NCBI RefSeq assembly: GCF_009755815.1
Contig: NZ_WRPK01000008.1
Span: 288,619 to 352,618 of the forward strand
From: Flavisphingomonas formosensis
GTDB lineage: Bacteria; Pseudomonadota; Alphaproteobacteria; Sphingomonadales; Sphingomonadaceae
Reading direction: 5' to 3'
Length of the DNA stretch: 64,000 bases
Shown: positions 9,039-18,651 of the stretch, in pieces
Layout: each line of letters opens with the position of its first letter
How positions within the stretch are numbered: position 1 is the stretch's first letter
Made by a program: the position numbers and the translations under genes
Notes under the pieces: generated by a model
The model's input: the letters and a program-made list of their open reading frames with translations, nothing else
Databases searched by the model: none
Told to the model about the DNA's origin: nothing

Positions 9039-9899
9039 ATGGGGGCGCACTTGCTGGTCGACCTCGGGCATACAGTCCGGCTCATTCCCCCTCAGTACGT
9101 CAAACCCTATGTGAGGAGAAACAAGACGGACGCAGCCGACGCGGAGGCGATCTGCGAGGCCGTGACCAAGCCGAACATGCGGTTCGTCCCGATCAAAACA
9201 AAGCAGCAACAGTCGATCCTGGCTTTGCATCGCGTGCGCAGCCTTCTGGTCCGGCAGCGAACAGCGACGATCAACGCGTTGCGCAGGCTACTCGGGGAAT
9301 ACGGACTTATTACAGGTAAAGGCATTCGGCAGCTAGCCGCTTTGAGCGAGCGTCTGCATGCAGCCGACGAATCGATCATGCCCAATGAAGCTCGAGAAGC
9401 TCTCCGCTGCCTCTTCCGGCACATCGATGCCCTATCTGAAAAGCTTCAGGACATGGAAGCACGGATCATTGCCTGGCACCAATCCAGTCCGGACAGCCAG
9501 CGGCTGGCTTCTGCTCCGGGCGTTGGTCCGATCACTGCGACCGCGATCGTGGCAGCTGTCGGAGATGGAAAGCAGTTCAAGTCCTCGCGTCACTTCGCTG
9601 CGTGGCTCGGTCTGACGCCGCGCATCAAAGCAGTGGCGGTAAGGAAAAAATTTGGGAGGATCAGCAAGGGCGGCGACCCCTACCTCCGCACGCTGCTGAT
9701 ACACGGCGCCCGAGCCGTCGTAGGAACAACATTCCGAAACGGTATCGCGCCCCGGCCTTGGCTAAAGGATCTGGTGGCACGGAGGCCGACAAACGGCGCG
9801 GCAACCGCCGTCGCTCACGATACCGCGCGTTCTCTCTGGGCCATGATGACCAGGAGCGAAGAATATCGCCACCATCCGGTTCAGCTAATGGCGGCCTAA
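9039..9899 (+). pseudogene. IS110-family transposase remnant, 5' truncated
   Basis: 286 residues, against about 340 for the family. The N-terminal part of the DEDD RuvC-like domain, with the first catalytic Asp, is gone; the frame picks up at LVDLGHTVRLIPPQYVKPYV and keeps KTDAADAEAICEAV. The second domain is recognisable from LASAPGVGPITATAIVAAVGD and FAAWLGLTPR to GRISKGGDPYLRTLL. Between these, codons 9624-9650 read IKAVAVRKK, but one frame over the same bases read HQSSGGKEK, the conserved stretch that holds the catalytic serine. A deletion before 9624 and an insertion in the A-run at 9645-9650 compensate each other. The element cannot transpose on its own. Confidence 0.85.
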
Positions 9900-10159
9900 T
9901 CAGCTCGGGCCCTTCAGGGGACCGACTTGCGAGGCGAAGACAAGAAGTATGGCGAACCGGTTCAACGGGGGTTCGGCAAAGGCCAATGCAACGATGTGAA
10001 CCATTTTGAGTTCGTCCATTTGTCCGGCCGTCGATCCGCGGAAACCACAGGGGCCTGCGGCGTGTGAAGCCGCACAACAAGGCCGAATACACGACCGCAA
10101 GATCCGATCTCGCTGTATCTATCGAAATGCCTTGTACGTTGGGGGTGGTCCATACACGC

Positions 10160-10414
10160 CGTTTTGGCTCGATAGGGCCGGTACACGTGGGGCTGCAAGC
10201 GACAATGGCGGGCGAGCGCCAGGAGCGACCGATTGTAGACGATATGGCCGTAGCCATCCTCGCCGGTGACTGCGGTCTTCATGCGGTCGTAGAGAATCTC
10301 GATCGGCACGCCGCCGAGCGCTTCGAATGCCTGCTTATGACAGCGCAGCAGCGTCTGCGGATCCCGTTGCGGAACATAGCGCGCGAACAGCAAGCGCGAA
10401 CGGCCCAGCACCAC
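10160..10414 (-). pseudogene. istA: IS21-family IstA fragment
   Basis: An 85-codon stretch matching the core of an IS21 transposase (integrase catalytic domain): LGRSRLLFARYVPQRDPQTL, EALGGVPIEILYDRMKTAV, EDGYGHIVYNRSLLALARH and RPYRAKT. Just upstream, in another frame, SPEFVFAV continues the match, so there is a frameshift at about 10415. After RPYRAKT the similarity stops and the remaining open frame to 9962 is not transposase-like. IstB and both ends of the element are missing. This is a fragment of a mobile element inside the region left of the tRNA-derived site. Confidence 0.8.
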
Positions 10415-10539
10415 TGAACCGCGAACACAAACTCGGGCGAAAGTCGGGTGAAATCGGGTGAAAATGCGGTTTTGTTCGCTAAATATTCCATCTCCACAAC
10501 GCCATAGCCGGCTGAAAACATTGCATTTTTTATTCTTCG

Positions 10540-10589
10540 CTGTGTTGACATCGCAGGGGTCGCAAGTTCAATCCTTGCCGCGCCCACCA
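10540..10589 (+). repeat. 3' half of a tRNA-Val(GAC), probable attachment site
   Basis: The 50 bases fold as the right half of a tRNA: anticodon stem-loop 10540-10556 (CTGTG, loop TTGACAT with anticodon GAC, CGCAG), variable loop GGGTC, T arm GCAAG-TTCAATC-CTTGC (10562-10578), 3' acceptor strand CGCGCCC and A, with encoded CCA ending at 10589. The D arm and 5' acceptor strand are absent; the preceding bases are AT-rich and unrelated. Integrases that use tRNA genes leave exactly such a 3' copy at the far end of the island. By orientation the island, with the intact tRNA beyond it, should lie to the left. Confidence 0.75.
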
Positions 10590-10891
10590 TTTTCCCTCGA
10601 CATTCAGCTCTCTTCGCTCCCCGGCTGAGGCCGGGATTACCCTGATGGCGTTCGAAAATAGGGGTAAGGTCGGGTGAAGTGCGCCGTCCGCCTTGGACGT
10701 TAAGTCAACGATGACGCCCTCGATACCGTCACGGACCGTGCGCAGATAATCGACATGGAAGACGGTATAACGACCTGCTCGGTTCGCTCAGCGGTCGGTG
10801 CTCCAGCGACCTCTTCAGCTCGATGAGATCATCGCGTCGGTTCGCCAGAATGGCCGCCACGACGTACGAGGCCGCCCTGCCCCCGGCCACG
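10590..10891. other. Gene-poor stretch right of the tRNA fragment
   Basis: No gene is recognised. An element resembling the dispersed repeats (CCCCGGCTGAGGCCGGGAT, 10619-10637) is present. On the minus strand short open stretches exist (for example a frame reading VFHVDYLRTVRDGIEGVIVD around 10690-10770) but they have no start and no recognised similarity. They may be the worn end of a former gene downstream of mccA. Confidence 0.4.
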
Positions 10892-12736
10892 TCAGTGCTC
10901 CTGGTCCGCTATCCGCACCAGAAGGGAATCGACCTGTACCTGCGCGCCGGCCTCCACCCGCAAATCGGCAACATTTCCGTCGAATGGCGCCGCAAGCGTG
11001 TGCTCCATCTTCATCGCCTCGAGCGTAAGCAGCTTCTGGCCTTTCTTGACCGCCTGGCCTTGCCTGACATGGACCATAGTCACCTTTCCCGGCATCGGCG
11101 CAACAATAGCCCCGTCACCCACGGCGGCCCCGTGAGCACCGGTCCGGCGCCACGGCGTGAGCAGCCAAGCCTGGCCGTTTTCTGAGACGATCGCCGAGGT
11201 TCGCGGATGTTCGGTACCTGGACCGGCAAGCGCGATCTCGACCGGTTTGCCGTCGAGCAGGAAACGGCCATGGCGCTGCGGCGCGGCGTTGAGGCGGAAG
11301 CCCGGAACGCGGCTCCGGTTGACCAGCGTCTCGGCCGCACGGGCCAGCGCAGCCTTGGATGGGCCCTGAGCCTGGACCATCGCGTCGCCTTCGCGTCCGA
11401 TCAGGCCCGTGTCGACCGTGCCGGCAAGGAACTGCGGATGCCCTAGCGCGGTCACCAGAAAGGCGGCGTTGGTCCTGACCGGATAAACCACCGTCTCCCT
11501 GAGCATCGCGCTGAGCCGCTCGATCGCCTGGGCGCGGGTTGCGCCATGAGCGATGACCTTGGCGATCATCGGATCGTAGAACGGCGAGACTTCGGTCCCT
11601 TCGTCGACGCCGGAGTCAATTCGGCCGCCCGGCGTCAAGCCAATCTGCAGCACCTCAAGCCGCCCGATCGAGGGCAGGAAACCACGCGCCGGATCTTCCG
11701 CATAGAGGCGCGCTTCCATGGCCCAGCCATCGATCGCCAGTTCGTCCTGGGTCTTCGGCAGCTTCTCGCCACTGGCCACCCTCAGTTGCCATTCGACCAG
11801 ATCCTGCCCGGTGATCGCTTCGGTGACCGGATGCTCCACCTGCAGCCGGGTGTTCATTTCCATGAACCATATCCGGTCGGCGTGCAGGCCTTGCGAGCCA
11901 TCGGCGATGAATTCGATCGTGCCTGCCCCCTCATACTCCACCGCCTTGGCTGCGCGGACGGCCGCCGCACAGACGGCGGTGCGGGTGACTTCGTCCATCC
12001 CCGGCGCCGGCGCTTCCTCGATCACCTTCTGGTGCCGGCGCTGCAGCGAACAGTCACGCTCGAACAGGTGGACGATGTTTCCGTGGCTGTCCCCGAACAC
12101 CTGCACTTCGATGTGGCGAGGGGAGAGGATGTACTTTTCGATGAGGACCACGTCATTGCCGAACGAAGCACTGGCTTCGCGCTGGCAGGAAGCAAGCGCA
12201 TCGAAGAAGTCCTCCGGCTTCTCGACCAGCCGCATCCCCTTGCCGCCGCCACCCGCTACGGCTTTGATCAGCACCGGGTAGCCGATCTTGCCGGCTTCCG
12301 CGGCGAGATGCATCGGGTCCTGATTATCGCCGAGATAGCCCGGCGTGGTAGGAACCCCGGCATCCTGCATCAACCTCTTGGCCGCATCCTTGAGGCCCAT
12401 CGCGGTGATGGACTTGGGCTTGGGGCCGACCCAAACGAGGCCGGCGTCCAGTACCGCCTGGGCGAACTCGGCATTTTCCGAAAGAAAGCCGTATCCAGGG
12501 TGGATCGCTTCGGCCCCGGTCCGTTTCGCGGCCTCGAGAACGCGCGCGCCCACCAGATAGCTCTCGCGGGCAGGCGAAGGGCCGATGTACACCGCTTCGT
12601 CGGCGCTCCGCACGTGCAGCGCATCGGCATCGGCATCGGAATAGACCGCCACGGTCTTGATTCCGAGACGGCGTGCGGTGCGGATGATGCGACATGCGAT
12701 CTCGCCGCGATTGGCTATGAGGAGGGACTTGATCAC
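10892..12736 (-). CDS. mccA: Methylcrotonyl-CoA carboxylase, biotin-carrying alpha subunit
   Basis: A 614-residue biotin carboxylase fused to a biotin carrier domain. It carboxylates its own biotin with ATP and bicarbonate; the beta subunit then moves the carboxyl group to 3-methylcrotonyl-CoA in leucine breakdown. Seen are the N-terminal SLLIANRGEIACRIIRTARR, the ATP-grasp loop VAGGGGKGMRLV (about residues 159-170), MEMNTRLQVEHPVTE, and near the C-terminus APMPGKVTMVHVRQG and the biotinylation site EAMKMEH. It is the last gene of the ivd-mccB-mccA operon, 15 bases after mccB. The subunit type could also suit geranyl-CoA or propionyl-CoA carboxylase; the ivd neighbour favours methylcrotonyl. 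Confidence 0.93.
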   Translation of the reverse strand: MIKSLLIANRGEIACRIIRTARRLGIKTVAVYSDADADALHVRSADEAVYIGPSPARESYLVGARVLEAAKRTGAEAIHPGYGFLSENAEFAQAVLDAGLVWVGPKPKSITAMGLKDAAKRLMQDAGVPTTPGYLGDNQDPMHLAAEAGKIGYPVLIKAVAGGGGKGMRLVEKPEDFFDALASCQREASASFGNDVVLIEKYILSPRHIEVQVFGDSHGNIVHLFERDCSLQRRHQKVIEEAPAPGMDEVTRTAVCAAAVRAAKAVEYEGAGTIEFIADGSQGLHADRIWFMEMNTRLQVEHPVTEAITGQDLVEWQLRVASGEKLPKTQDELAIDGWAMEARLYAEDPARGFLPSIGRLEVLQIGLTPGGRIDSGVDEGTEVSPFYDPMIAKVIAHGATRAQAIERLSAMLRETVVYPVRTNAAFLVTALGHPQFLAGTVDTGLIGREGDAMVQAQGPSKAALARAAETLVNRSRVPGFRLNAAPQRHGRFLLDGKPVEIALAGPGTEHPRTSAIVSENGQAWLLTPWRRTGAHGAAVGDGAIVAPMPGKVTMVHVRQGQAVKKGQKLLTLEAMKMEHTLAAPFDGNVADLRVEAGAQVQVDSLLVRIADQEH

Positions 12737-12751
12737 TGGCTGTCTCCCCCA

Positions 12752-14353
12752 TCACATCCTGAATACGCCGAAAGCCGGGCGATCTGGGACAGGCACCTCC
12801 AGACTTGCCTCCAGCGCCAGGCCGAGCACGTCACGGGTCTGGACCGGGTCGATCACCCCATCGTCCCACAGCCGCGCCGTGGCGAACCAGGGATTGCCTT
12901 CCTCCTCATACTTCTGGCGGATCGGCGCCTTGAAGGCTTCTGCTTCCGCCGGCGTCCATGTCGCGGCATCGCGGTGCACGGTCGCGAGAACCGAAGCGGC
13001 CTGTTCGCCGCCCATCACGCTGATGCGGGCATTGGGCCAGGTGAAGAGAAACCGCGGCTGATAGGCACGACCGCACATTCCGTAATTGCCGGCACCGAAG
13101 CTGCCGCCGATCAGTACCGTGAACTTGGGCACCGTCGCCGTCGCGACCGCGGTAACCAGCTTCGCGCCGTGCTTTGCGATTCCTTCGGCCTCATATTTTC
13201 CGCCGACCATGAATCCCGAAACATTTTGCAGGAACAGCAGCGGGATGCGCCGCTGGCAGGCCAGTTCGATAAAGTGCGCGCCCTTTTGCGCGCTTTCCGA
13301 GAACAGCACGCCATTGTTGGCGAGGATCGCTACCGGCCATCCGTGAATATGAGCGAAGCCGCAGACCAGCGTGTTGCCGAAAAGCGGCTTGAACTCATGC
13401 AACTCCGAGGCGTCCACGATCCGGGCGATCACTTCATGCACATCATAGGGTGCGCGGACGTCCTCTGGAATGATGCTGTAGAGCTCGTCCGCGTCATATA
13501 GCGGGGCGCGCGCTTCGCGGCGGTCGATCCCGCTGTCCTGCGGTGCACCCAGCGTCGAGACGATATCGCGGACGATTGACAGCGCATGCTCGTCGTTATC
13601 GGCAAGGTGATCCGCCACTCCCGACTTGCGTGCATGGAGATCGCCGCCGCCGAGAGCCTCTGCCGAGATCACTTCGCCGGTGGCAGCCTGGACGAGGGGC
13701 GGGCCCGCCAGGAAGATGGTGCCCTGCTCCTTCACGATCACCGTCTCGTCGCTCATTGCCGGCACATAGGCTCCGCCTGCCGTGCAAGAACCCATGACCG
13801 CGGCGATCTGCGCAATCCCCCGCGCGCTCATATTGGCCTGGTTGTAGAAGAACCGGCCGAAATGGTCGCGGTCAGGGAAGACCTCGGCCTGGTTAGGCAG
13901 ATTGGCGCCGCCGCTATCGACCAGATAGATGCAAGGCAGGCGGTTCTCGCCTGCGATCTCTTGCGCGCGCAGATGTTTCTTCACCGTCATCGGGAAGTAG
14001 GTGCCGCCCTTCACCGTCGCATCGTTGGCGAAGATCATGCATTGCCGGCCCGATACGCGACCGATCCCGGCGATGATGCCCGCGCCCGTCACCTCGTCGC
14101 CATACATGCCGTTTGCGGCCAGTTGGCCGATCTCGAGGAAGGGCGAACCGGGATCGAGCAGCTGTTCTACCCGGTCGCGCGGGAGCAGCTTGCCGCGGGC
14201 AACGTGCCGTCCGCGGCTGCGCTCGTCTCCACCCAGTGCAGCGATCGCAACGCGCTCGCGCAGCTCTGCCGCCAAGGCACGATTGTGCGCAGCGCGCGCC
14301 TGCGCCTCGGGAGAGGAAAGGTCGAGATTGGTCGTGAGGACCGGCGCGCTCAT
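12752..14353 (-). CDS. mccB: Methylcrotonyl-CoA carboxylase, carboxyltransferase beta subunit
   Basis: A 533-residue carboxyltransferase that transfers CO2 from biotin to 3-methylcrotonyl-CoA, giving 3-methylglutaconyl-CoA. The tandem crotonase-like halves are visible: [40 protein letters not shown] and [16 protein letters not shown] in the first, and [38 protein letters not shown] and [19 protein letters not shown] in the second. These last are the CoA and oxyanion-hole segments of the MccB group. The ATG at 14353 overlaps the ivd stop by 4 bases; a longer upstream reading frame lies inside ivd and is not used. Confidence 0.94.
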   Translation of the reverse strand: MSAPVLTTNLDLSSPEAQARAAHNRALAAELRERVAIAALGGDERSRGRHVARGKLLPRDRVEQLLDPGSPFLEIGQLAANGMYGDEVTGAGIIAGIGRVSGRQCMIFANDATVKGGTYFPMTVKKHLRAQEIAGENRLPCIYLVDSGGANLPNQAEVFPDRDHFGRFFYNQANMSARGIAQIAAVMGSCTAGGAYVPAMSDETVIVKEQGTIFLAGPPLVQAATGEVISAEALGGGDLHARKSGVADHLADNDEHALSIVRDIVSTLGAPQDSGIDRREARAPLYDADELYSIIPEDVRAPYDVHEVIARIVDASELHEFKPLFGNTLVCGFAHIHGWPVAILANNGVLFSESAQKGAHFIELACQRRIPLLFLQNVSGFMVGGKYEAEGIAKHGAKLVTAVATATVPKFTVLIGGSFGAGNYGMCGRAYQPRFLFTWPNARISVMGGEQAASVLATVHRDAATWTPAEAEAFKAPIRQKYEEEGNPWFATARLWDDGVIDPVQTRDVLGLALEASLEVPVPDRPAFGVFRM

Positions 14354-15519
14354 CGCGCCGCCCCAATCAGCTCGCGCCCGATCAACATCCGGCGGATCTC
14401 GTTGGTGCCTGCCCCGATATCGAGCAGCTTGGCATCGCGCAGGAAACGCTCGACCGGCCAATCCTTGGTATACCCTGCCCCACCCAGGGCCTGCACGGCC
14501 TCGCCCGCGGCACGAAAGGCGTTTTCCGAAGCCAGCAGGATCGCCCCGGCGGCATCGAATCGGGTCGTCTGCCCGGCATCGCAGGCACGCGCGACGGCGT
14601 AGATATAGGAGCGCGCAGACTGGAGCGCGACATACATGTCGGCGATCTTGGCCTGCATCAGTTGGAAGGTGCCGATCGGCTGGCCGAACTGCTTGCGCTC
14701 GCCGACATAAGGGATGACCACGTCGAGACAGGCCTGGATGATCCCGGTCTGGATACCGGCAAGCACGACCCGCTCATAGTCGAGCCCGCTCATCAGAACG
14801 CCGACGCCACCGTTCAGGGGGCCCATGACGTTCTCGTCGGGCAGGAAGCAGTCGTCAAACACCAATTCCGCGGTTGGCGAACCGCGCATGCCCATCTTGT
14901 CGATCTTCTGCCCGATGGAGAAACCGGCCATGTCCTTCTCGACCAGAAATGCAGTGATGCCTCTCGAACCCGCGTCGGGCGTGGTCTTGGCGTAAACCAC
15001 CAGCGTATCGGCATAAGCTGCATTGGTGATCCAGAATTTGGTGCCGTTCAGTCGATATCCTCCGTCCACGCGGTCAGCTCTGAGCTTCAGGGCGACGACG
15101 TCGGAACCGGCACCGGCCTCGGACATGGCGAGGCTGCCGACATGCTCGCCGGAAATGAGCCCGGGCAGGTATTTCGCCTTCTGCTCGGGGCTGCCCCAGC
15201 GACGGATCTGATTGACGCACAGGTTCGAATGGGCGCCATAGGACAGCCCGATCGAAGCCGAGGCCCGGCTGACTTCCTCGACCGCCACGACGTGCTCAAG
15301 ATAGCCCAGCCCGAGGCCCCCGAATTCCTCTTCGACAGTGATGCCGTGGAGACCGAGTTCTCCCATGGCCGGCCAGAGTTCCTCGCGCGGGAACCAGTCT
15401 TCCGCATCGATGCGGGCGGCCATGGGCGCGATCTTCTCGTCCGCGAAGCGGCCGGCCGTCTCGCGGATCATCAAAGCCGTTTCGGACAGGCCAAAATTGA
15501 ATTCTGGGGTGGCTCTCAT
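14350..15519 (-). CDS. ivd: Isovaleryl-CoA dehydrogenase
   Basis: A 389-residue acyl-CoA dehydrogenase that makes 3-methylcrotonyl-CoA from isovaleryl-CoA in leucine catabolism, donating electrons to ETF (etfBA is at 4235-5910). Family segments are [38 protein letters not shown] and the C-terminal [16 protein letters not shown]. The [12 protein letters not shown] helix (about residues 245-256) carries the Glu that is the catalytic base specifically in isovaleryl-CoA dehydrogenases, which supports this name over other family members. GAGGAGAG lies upstream of the ATG at 15519. It is the first gene of the operon and is divergent from a LysR gene 88 bases away. Confidence 0.93.
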   Translation of the reverse strand: MRATPEFNFGLSETALMIRETAGRFADEKIAPMAARIDAEDWFPREELWPAMGELGLHGITVEEEFGGLGLGYLEHVVAVEEVSRASASIGLSYGAHSNLCVNQIRRWGSPEQKAKYLPGLISGEHVGSLAMSEAGAGSDVVALKLRADRVDGGYRLNGTKFWITNAAYADTLVVYAKTTPDAGSRGITAFLVEKDMAGFSIGQKIDKMGMRGSPTAELVFDDCFLPDENVMGPLNGGVGVLMSGLDYERVVLAGIQTGIIQACLDVVIPYVGERKQFGQPIGTFQLMQAKIADMYVALQSARSYIYAVARACDAGQTTRFDAAGAILLASENAFRAAGEAVQALGGAGYTKDWPVERFLRDAKLLDIGAGTNEIRRMLIGRELIGAAR

Positions 15520-15607
15520 GGCAGACTCTCCTCGAGGCCGCCTCTTACCAGATGGAACGACAGCGTAGAAAATTGATTTTGGTCGCGGCTGTCCATAAAA
15601 TAAATCT

Positions 15608-16468
15608 ATGCTAAAACGCGCGCATCTCCGGCATTTCATCGCCCTCGTCGAAACGGGCGGATTCACAGCCGCAGGCCGGCGCCTCGGCCTGACCCAACCG
15701 ACCTTGTCGGCGAGCGTGGCGGAACTCGAACGATTGGTGGGCGCTCCCTTGATCCTTCGCACCAGGGAAACGGGACGTCGTGCTCTCAGGTTGACGGATG
15801 CCGGCCACCGGCTGCTCGCTCAGGCCCGCACGATCGAGCGTGAATTCCGCGCTGTCGAAACGGCTCTCGTGCCGGGCCGGACGCCGACGCGGCCCCTTGT
15901 CGTGGGAGTATTGGCCTCGCTGTCCACCGCCATGATCGGCGGTCTGCGTCGACGGTTCGGCGACGAACGGCAACTGGTGCTGATGGAGGGTACCGACGCC
16001 GATCTGCGGCGCCGGCTGGGCGACCGGCAGATCGATGGCGCCCTGACCCTGCTGCGCCACGGCGAGACCGATGAACCGACGCTGGAAGAAGGCTATGCGG
16101 TGCTTATGTCGCACCGTCATCCGCTTGCAGGTCGGCGCGAAGTGGAAGCCGAGGAACTGGCCGGAGAAAGCATGATCGCCCGGCGCTCATGCGAGTTGCT
16201 GCCCGAAACGAGCAAGTTCTTCACCACCCGTGGCGTGCGACCGCATTTCCTGATGCGCAGCGCCAACGAGGATCGCTGCCTGGCCATGGTGCGAGACGGG
16301 TTTGCGATAACCACCGGCCCCGTTTCGCTCGCCGGTGGAGGCGTGGTGGCGGTGCCGTTGCATGGCTATACTTATAGGCGGAGCATCGGACTTGTGATGC
16401 CGGCCAGCGACGGCCGCGAAGCGCTCTCGACAGCCTGGGTCGCCAGCCTGGATTCTGCTTGTCGTTGA
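15608..16468 (+). CDS. LysR-family transcriptional regulator beside the ivd-mcc operon
   Basis: A 286-residue LysR protein. The winged helix-turn-helix covers about residues 1-60 (LRHFIALVETGGFTAAGRRLG, LTQPTLSASVAELERLVG); the rest is the two-lobed effector domain. It is divergent from ivd, the classical arrangement for a LysR activator of the neighbouring operon, with 88 bases between the starts. The shared region holds an AT-rich AAAATTGATTTT stretch (15565-15576) that could be part of the binding site. Leucine catabolism operons in many proteobacteria are instead controlled by a MerR-type LiuR, so this regulator choice is notable. The inducer is unknown. Confidence 0.88.
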   Translation: MLKRAHLRHFIALVETGGFTAAGRRLGLTQPTLSASVAELERLVGAPLILRTRETGRRALRLTDAGHRLLAQARTIEREFRAVETALVPGRTPTRPLVVGVLASLSTAMIGGLRRRFGDERQLVLMEGTDADLRRRLGDRQIDGALTLLRHGETDEPTLEEGYAVLMSHRHPLAGRREVEAEELAGESMIARRSCELLPETSKFFTTRGVRPHFLMRSANEDRCLAMVRDGFAITTGPVSLAGGGVVAVPLHGYTYRRSIGLVMPASDGREALSTAWVASLDSACR

Positions 16469-16588
16469 GCGCGGACCTGCCACCCCGATGGTTCTCGCTT
16501 GTCCTGGCAGGGCAAGGATGGTGTCTCCTCGAGAGGAGATCAGGTGTACCAGTCCGCACTGAACGACACTCTATCGGAAAGACGACCG

Positions 16589-17038
16589 ATGTCTCTCAAG
16601 CACCTTTCCTTTCTGGCAGTTGCGATCCTGCTCAGTTTTCAGGGGAACGCCGTGGCGGAGCAACCCGGCCACGTCACCGGCGTCGGCGGCATCTTCGTCA
16701 AGAGCAAAGACCCCAAAGCGCTTGCGATATGGTATCGCGACGTGCTCGGCCTTGACGTGGCTTCGTGGGGCGGAGCGGCGTTGCCGCTCGATGCGCCCGG
16801 CCATCCCCCGAAGCTGTCCTGGGCGGCGTTCCCAGATTCGAGCGACTATATGAGCCCATCGACGCGAGAGTTCATGATCGACTTCGCCGTGGACGACATG
16901 GATGCGATGATCGCCCGATTGATCGCGAAAGGCGTTCCCATCCTGAAGCGCGACGATCACGATCCGTTCGGTCGCTTCGCATGGATCCAGGATCCCGACG
17001 GAACGAAGATCGAGCTTTGGCAGCCGAAGAAGAGCTAA
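16589..17038 (+). CDS. Exported VOC (glyoxalase/bleomycin-resistance) family protein
   Basis: 149 residues. The N-terminus has a Sec signal peptide: basic start MSLKH, hydrophobic LSFLAVAILLSF, and a likely cleavage after NAVA-E (about residue 21). The rest is one VOC module: GVGGIFVKSKDPKALAIWYR, a second strand-helix unit DFAVDDMDAMIARLIAKG, and the end DPFGRFAWIQDPDGTKIELWQ with the Glu that normally binds metal. VOC proteins are mostly cytoplasmic, so secretion is unusual. The start at 16589 is chosen over an upstream in-frame ATG at 16499 because it gives the clean signal peptide. The substrate is unknown; periplasmic extradiol or antibiotic-binding roles are possible. Confidence 0.82.
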   Translation: MSLKHLSFLAVAILLSFQGNAVAEQPGHVTGVGGIFVKSKDPKALAIWYRDVLGLDVASWGGAALPLDAPGHPPKLSWAAFPDSSDYMSPSTREFMIDFAVDDMDAMIARLIAKGVPILKRDDHDPFGRFAWIQDPDGTKIELWQPKKS

Positions 17039-17557
17039 TGGTCAAAACCTGATGCTTGATGCCCACCCCCAGCCGCTCGGGAACGGCTCGATATTTGGTA
17101 GGAAGCGGTGGTTCGCAGCGACTCCTCCTAAAAAACCGTCGTTCCCGCGCAACAGGTTGAACGACAGCTCTTGTCAGAAGCTGCTGTTCGCCCTTTGCTC
17201 GAGCGGCTTCGCATAGCCAGAGGAGCTGGCGGCCGTGATCTGGCAGCTTACGGGCAGTTCGAAGCCAAGAGCTGATCTTCCTTCAGGATTTCACCGTGGC
17301 GCCGAACCCCAAGCGTGAGCCATAAGCTTCAAGAGTCGTCCGGGTGTCGATTGCCTCAACGAGAGACAATATTGCTCGGGCGTGCTCGCTCGGTGTTGCA
17401 GCTCTGGCGTGACGACCACAACCATGTGTGACCACATAGCGGAACTTGTTGAGCTGACGTTCGACGATGCGGTCCGAGGGGTCGGACCACACCGCGCGAA
17501 AGGTCAATAAACCTGCCTCCTGCGCCAGTTATGATTGGTAGCGCTTTGGCAATCATG
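17039..17557. other. Gene-poor stretch of about 520 bases
   Basis: No gene is recognised with confidence. A 74-codon open frame exists on the minus strand (17283-17507) but lacks a ribosome site and any family pattern. The stretch separates the VOC gene from the minus-strand MDR gene and may be the remains of decayed sequence. Confidence 0.4.
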
Positions 17558-18529
17558 TCATCGCGTAAACACGGTCTTCCCCCGGGTGCGACCCTCGATC
17601 ATGTCACGGACCGCCTCGCGCGCTCCGGTCATCGGCATCACCGCCCCGATCTCGGGCTCAATGTTGTTCCGGATGACGAACTGCATCATCGCTTTCATTT
17701 CCTCGAGCGTGCCCATGATGGTACCGCGGATGTCGATCTGTTCGACGAAGATACGCAGCAGATCGGTCTCGGCGGCGTGGCCCGTCGTGACCCCGTTGAT
17801 CACCAATACGCCGCCGCGTTTGACGGCCTTCAGACTGTCTGCCCATGTCGCGGCTCCGATATTGTCGACGACCGCGTCGGCGCGGCGTGGCAGTGGGTCG
17901 CCATGCCGGAATATACGGTTGGCGCCGAGACGTTCGGCGATCGCCGCCCCTTCGTCATTGCGGGTCGTGACCCAAACTTCGAAGCCGGCCGCCCGACCCA
18001 TCTGGATCAGGGCTGTCGACATGCCGCCCGAAGCACCCTGCACGAGGATAGTCTGGCCGGGGATTAGTCGTGATTTGGTGAAAAGCGCGCGATAGGCCGT
18101 GAGCCAGGCCGTGCCGAGCAGCGATGCGTTGAGCGCCGACAGACCTTCGGGGATAGGCAGCGCGTTGCGCTTCGGAATAGCGACGTAGTCGGCCATCGTC
18201 CCGGGCACGAGTTCGCTCAGGACGTGCCAGTGAGGGTCGATCGTCTCATCGCCCCTCCAGCTGTCCGTCCCCATCACGGGGTAGATTACGATAGGCGTTC
18301 CATCGTCGAGCAGCCCGGCGCCGTCATTGCCCAGGATCATCGGAAAAGGGATCGGCTCTTCCTGCGCCGTGAGCCCGCGCAGGGTGAAAATATCATGCCG
18401 GTTTAGGCTGGCGTGGGTCACCTTCACCCGCACCCAGCCCTCTTCCACGATCGGGTCAGGGCGTTCGCCGACGACAACCGAGGCAAGTGGGTCCTCGAAA
18501 TTCGCTTCTTTTGCATAGACGGCGAACAT
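17558..18529 (-). CDS. Zinc-type alcohol dehydrogenase / quinone oxidoreductase-like MDR protein
   Basis: A 323-residue medium-chain dehydrogenase/reductase. The GroES-like N-terminal domain is followed by a Rossmann fold with GQTILVQGASGGMSTALIQM (about residues 154-173), and a C-terminal RGTIMGTLEEMKAMMQFVI region. The second half ends in GKTVFTR, as in NAD(P)H-dependent enoyl reductase or quinone-reductase members. No full structural zinc set (four spaced Cys) is seen, which favours the zinc-free branch. It is the third gene of the NTF2-SDR-MDR set, 122 bases after the SDR, with a GC-rich hairpin (GCCCTCC/GGGAGGGC, about 18621-18640) in the gap that may lower read-through. The substrate is unknown. 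Confidence 0.87.
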   Translation of the reverse strand: MFAVYAKEANFEDPLASVVVGERPDPIVEEGWVRVKVTHASLNRHDIFTLRGLTAQEEPIPFPMILGNDGAGLLDDGTPIVIYPVMGTDSWRGDETIDPHWHVLSELVPGTMADYVAIPKRNALPIPEGLSALNASLLGTAWLTAYRALFTKSRLIPGQTILVQGASGGMSTALIQMGRAAGFEVWVTTRNDEGAAIAERLGANRIFRHGDPLPRRADAVVDNIGAATWADSLKAVKRGGVLVINGVTTGHAAETDLLRIFVEQIDIRGTIMGTLEEMKAMMQFVIRNNIEPEIGAVMPMTGAREAVRDMIEGRTRGKTVFTR

Positions 18530-18651
18530 GGTCGTTCCTTTCAGAACGGTTTGGAAGTTTGGTGCCGCGTGGGTGACATCGATCGATTGCCATCGTCCGC
18601 TTGCCGATACCCGCCCTCCACTGAGGGGAGGGCGAACGTCCGGGTAGAATT

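Noticed and set aside
10279..10590. Minus-strand frame beginning VGAARIELATPAMSTQR
   Set aside because: This start is the translated reverse complement of the tRNA-Val 3' half and not a protein; the end is IS21 sequence in a wrong frame.
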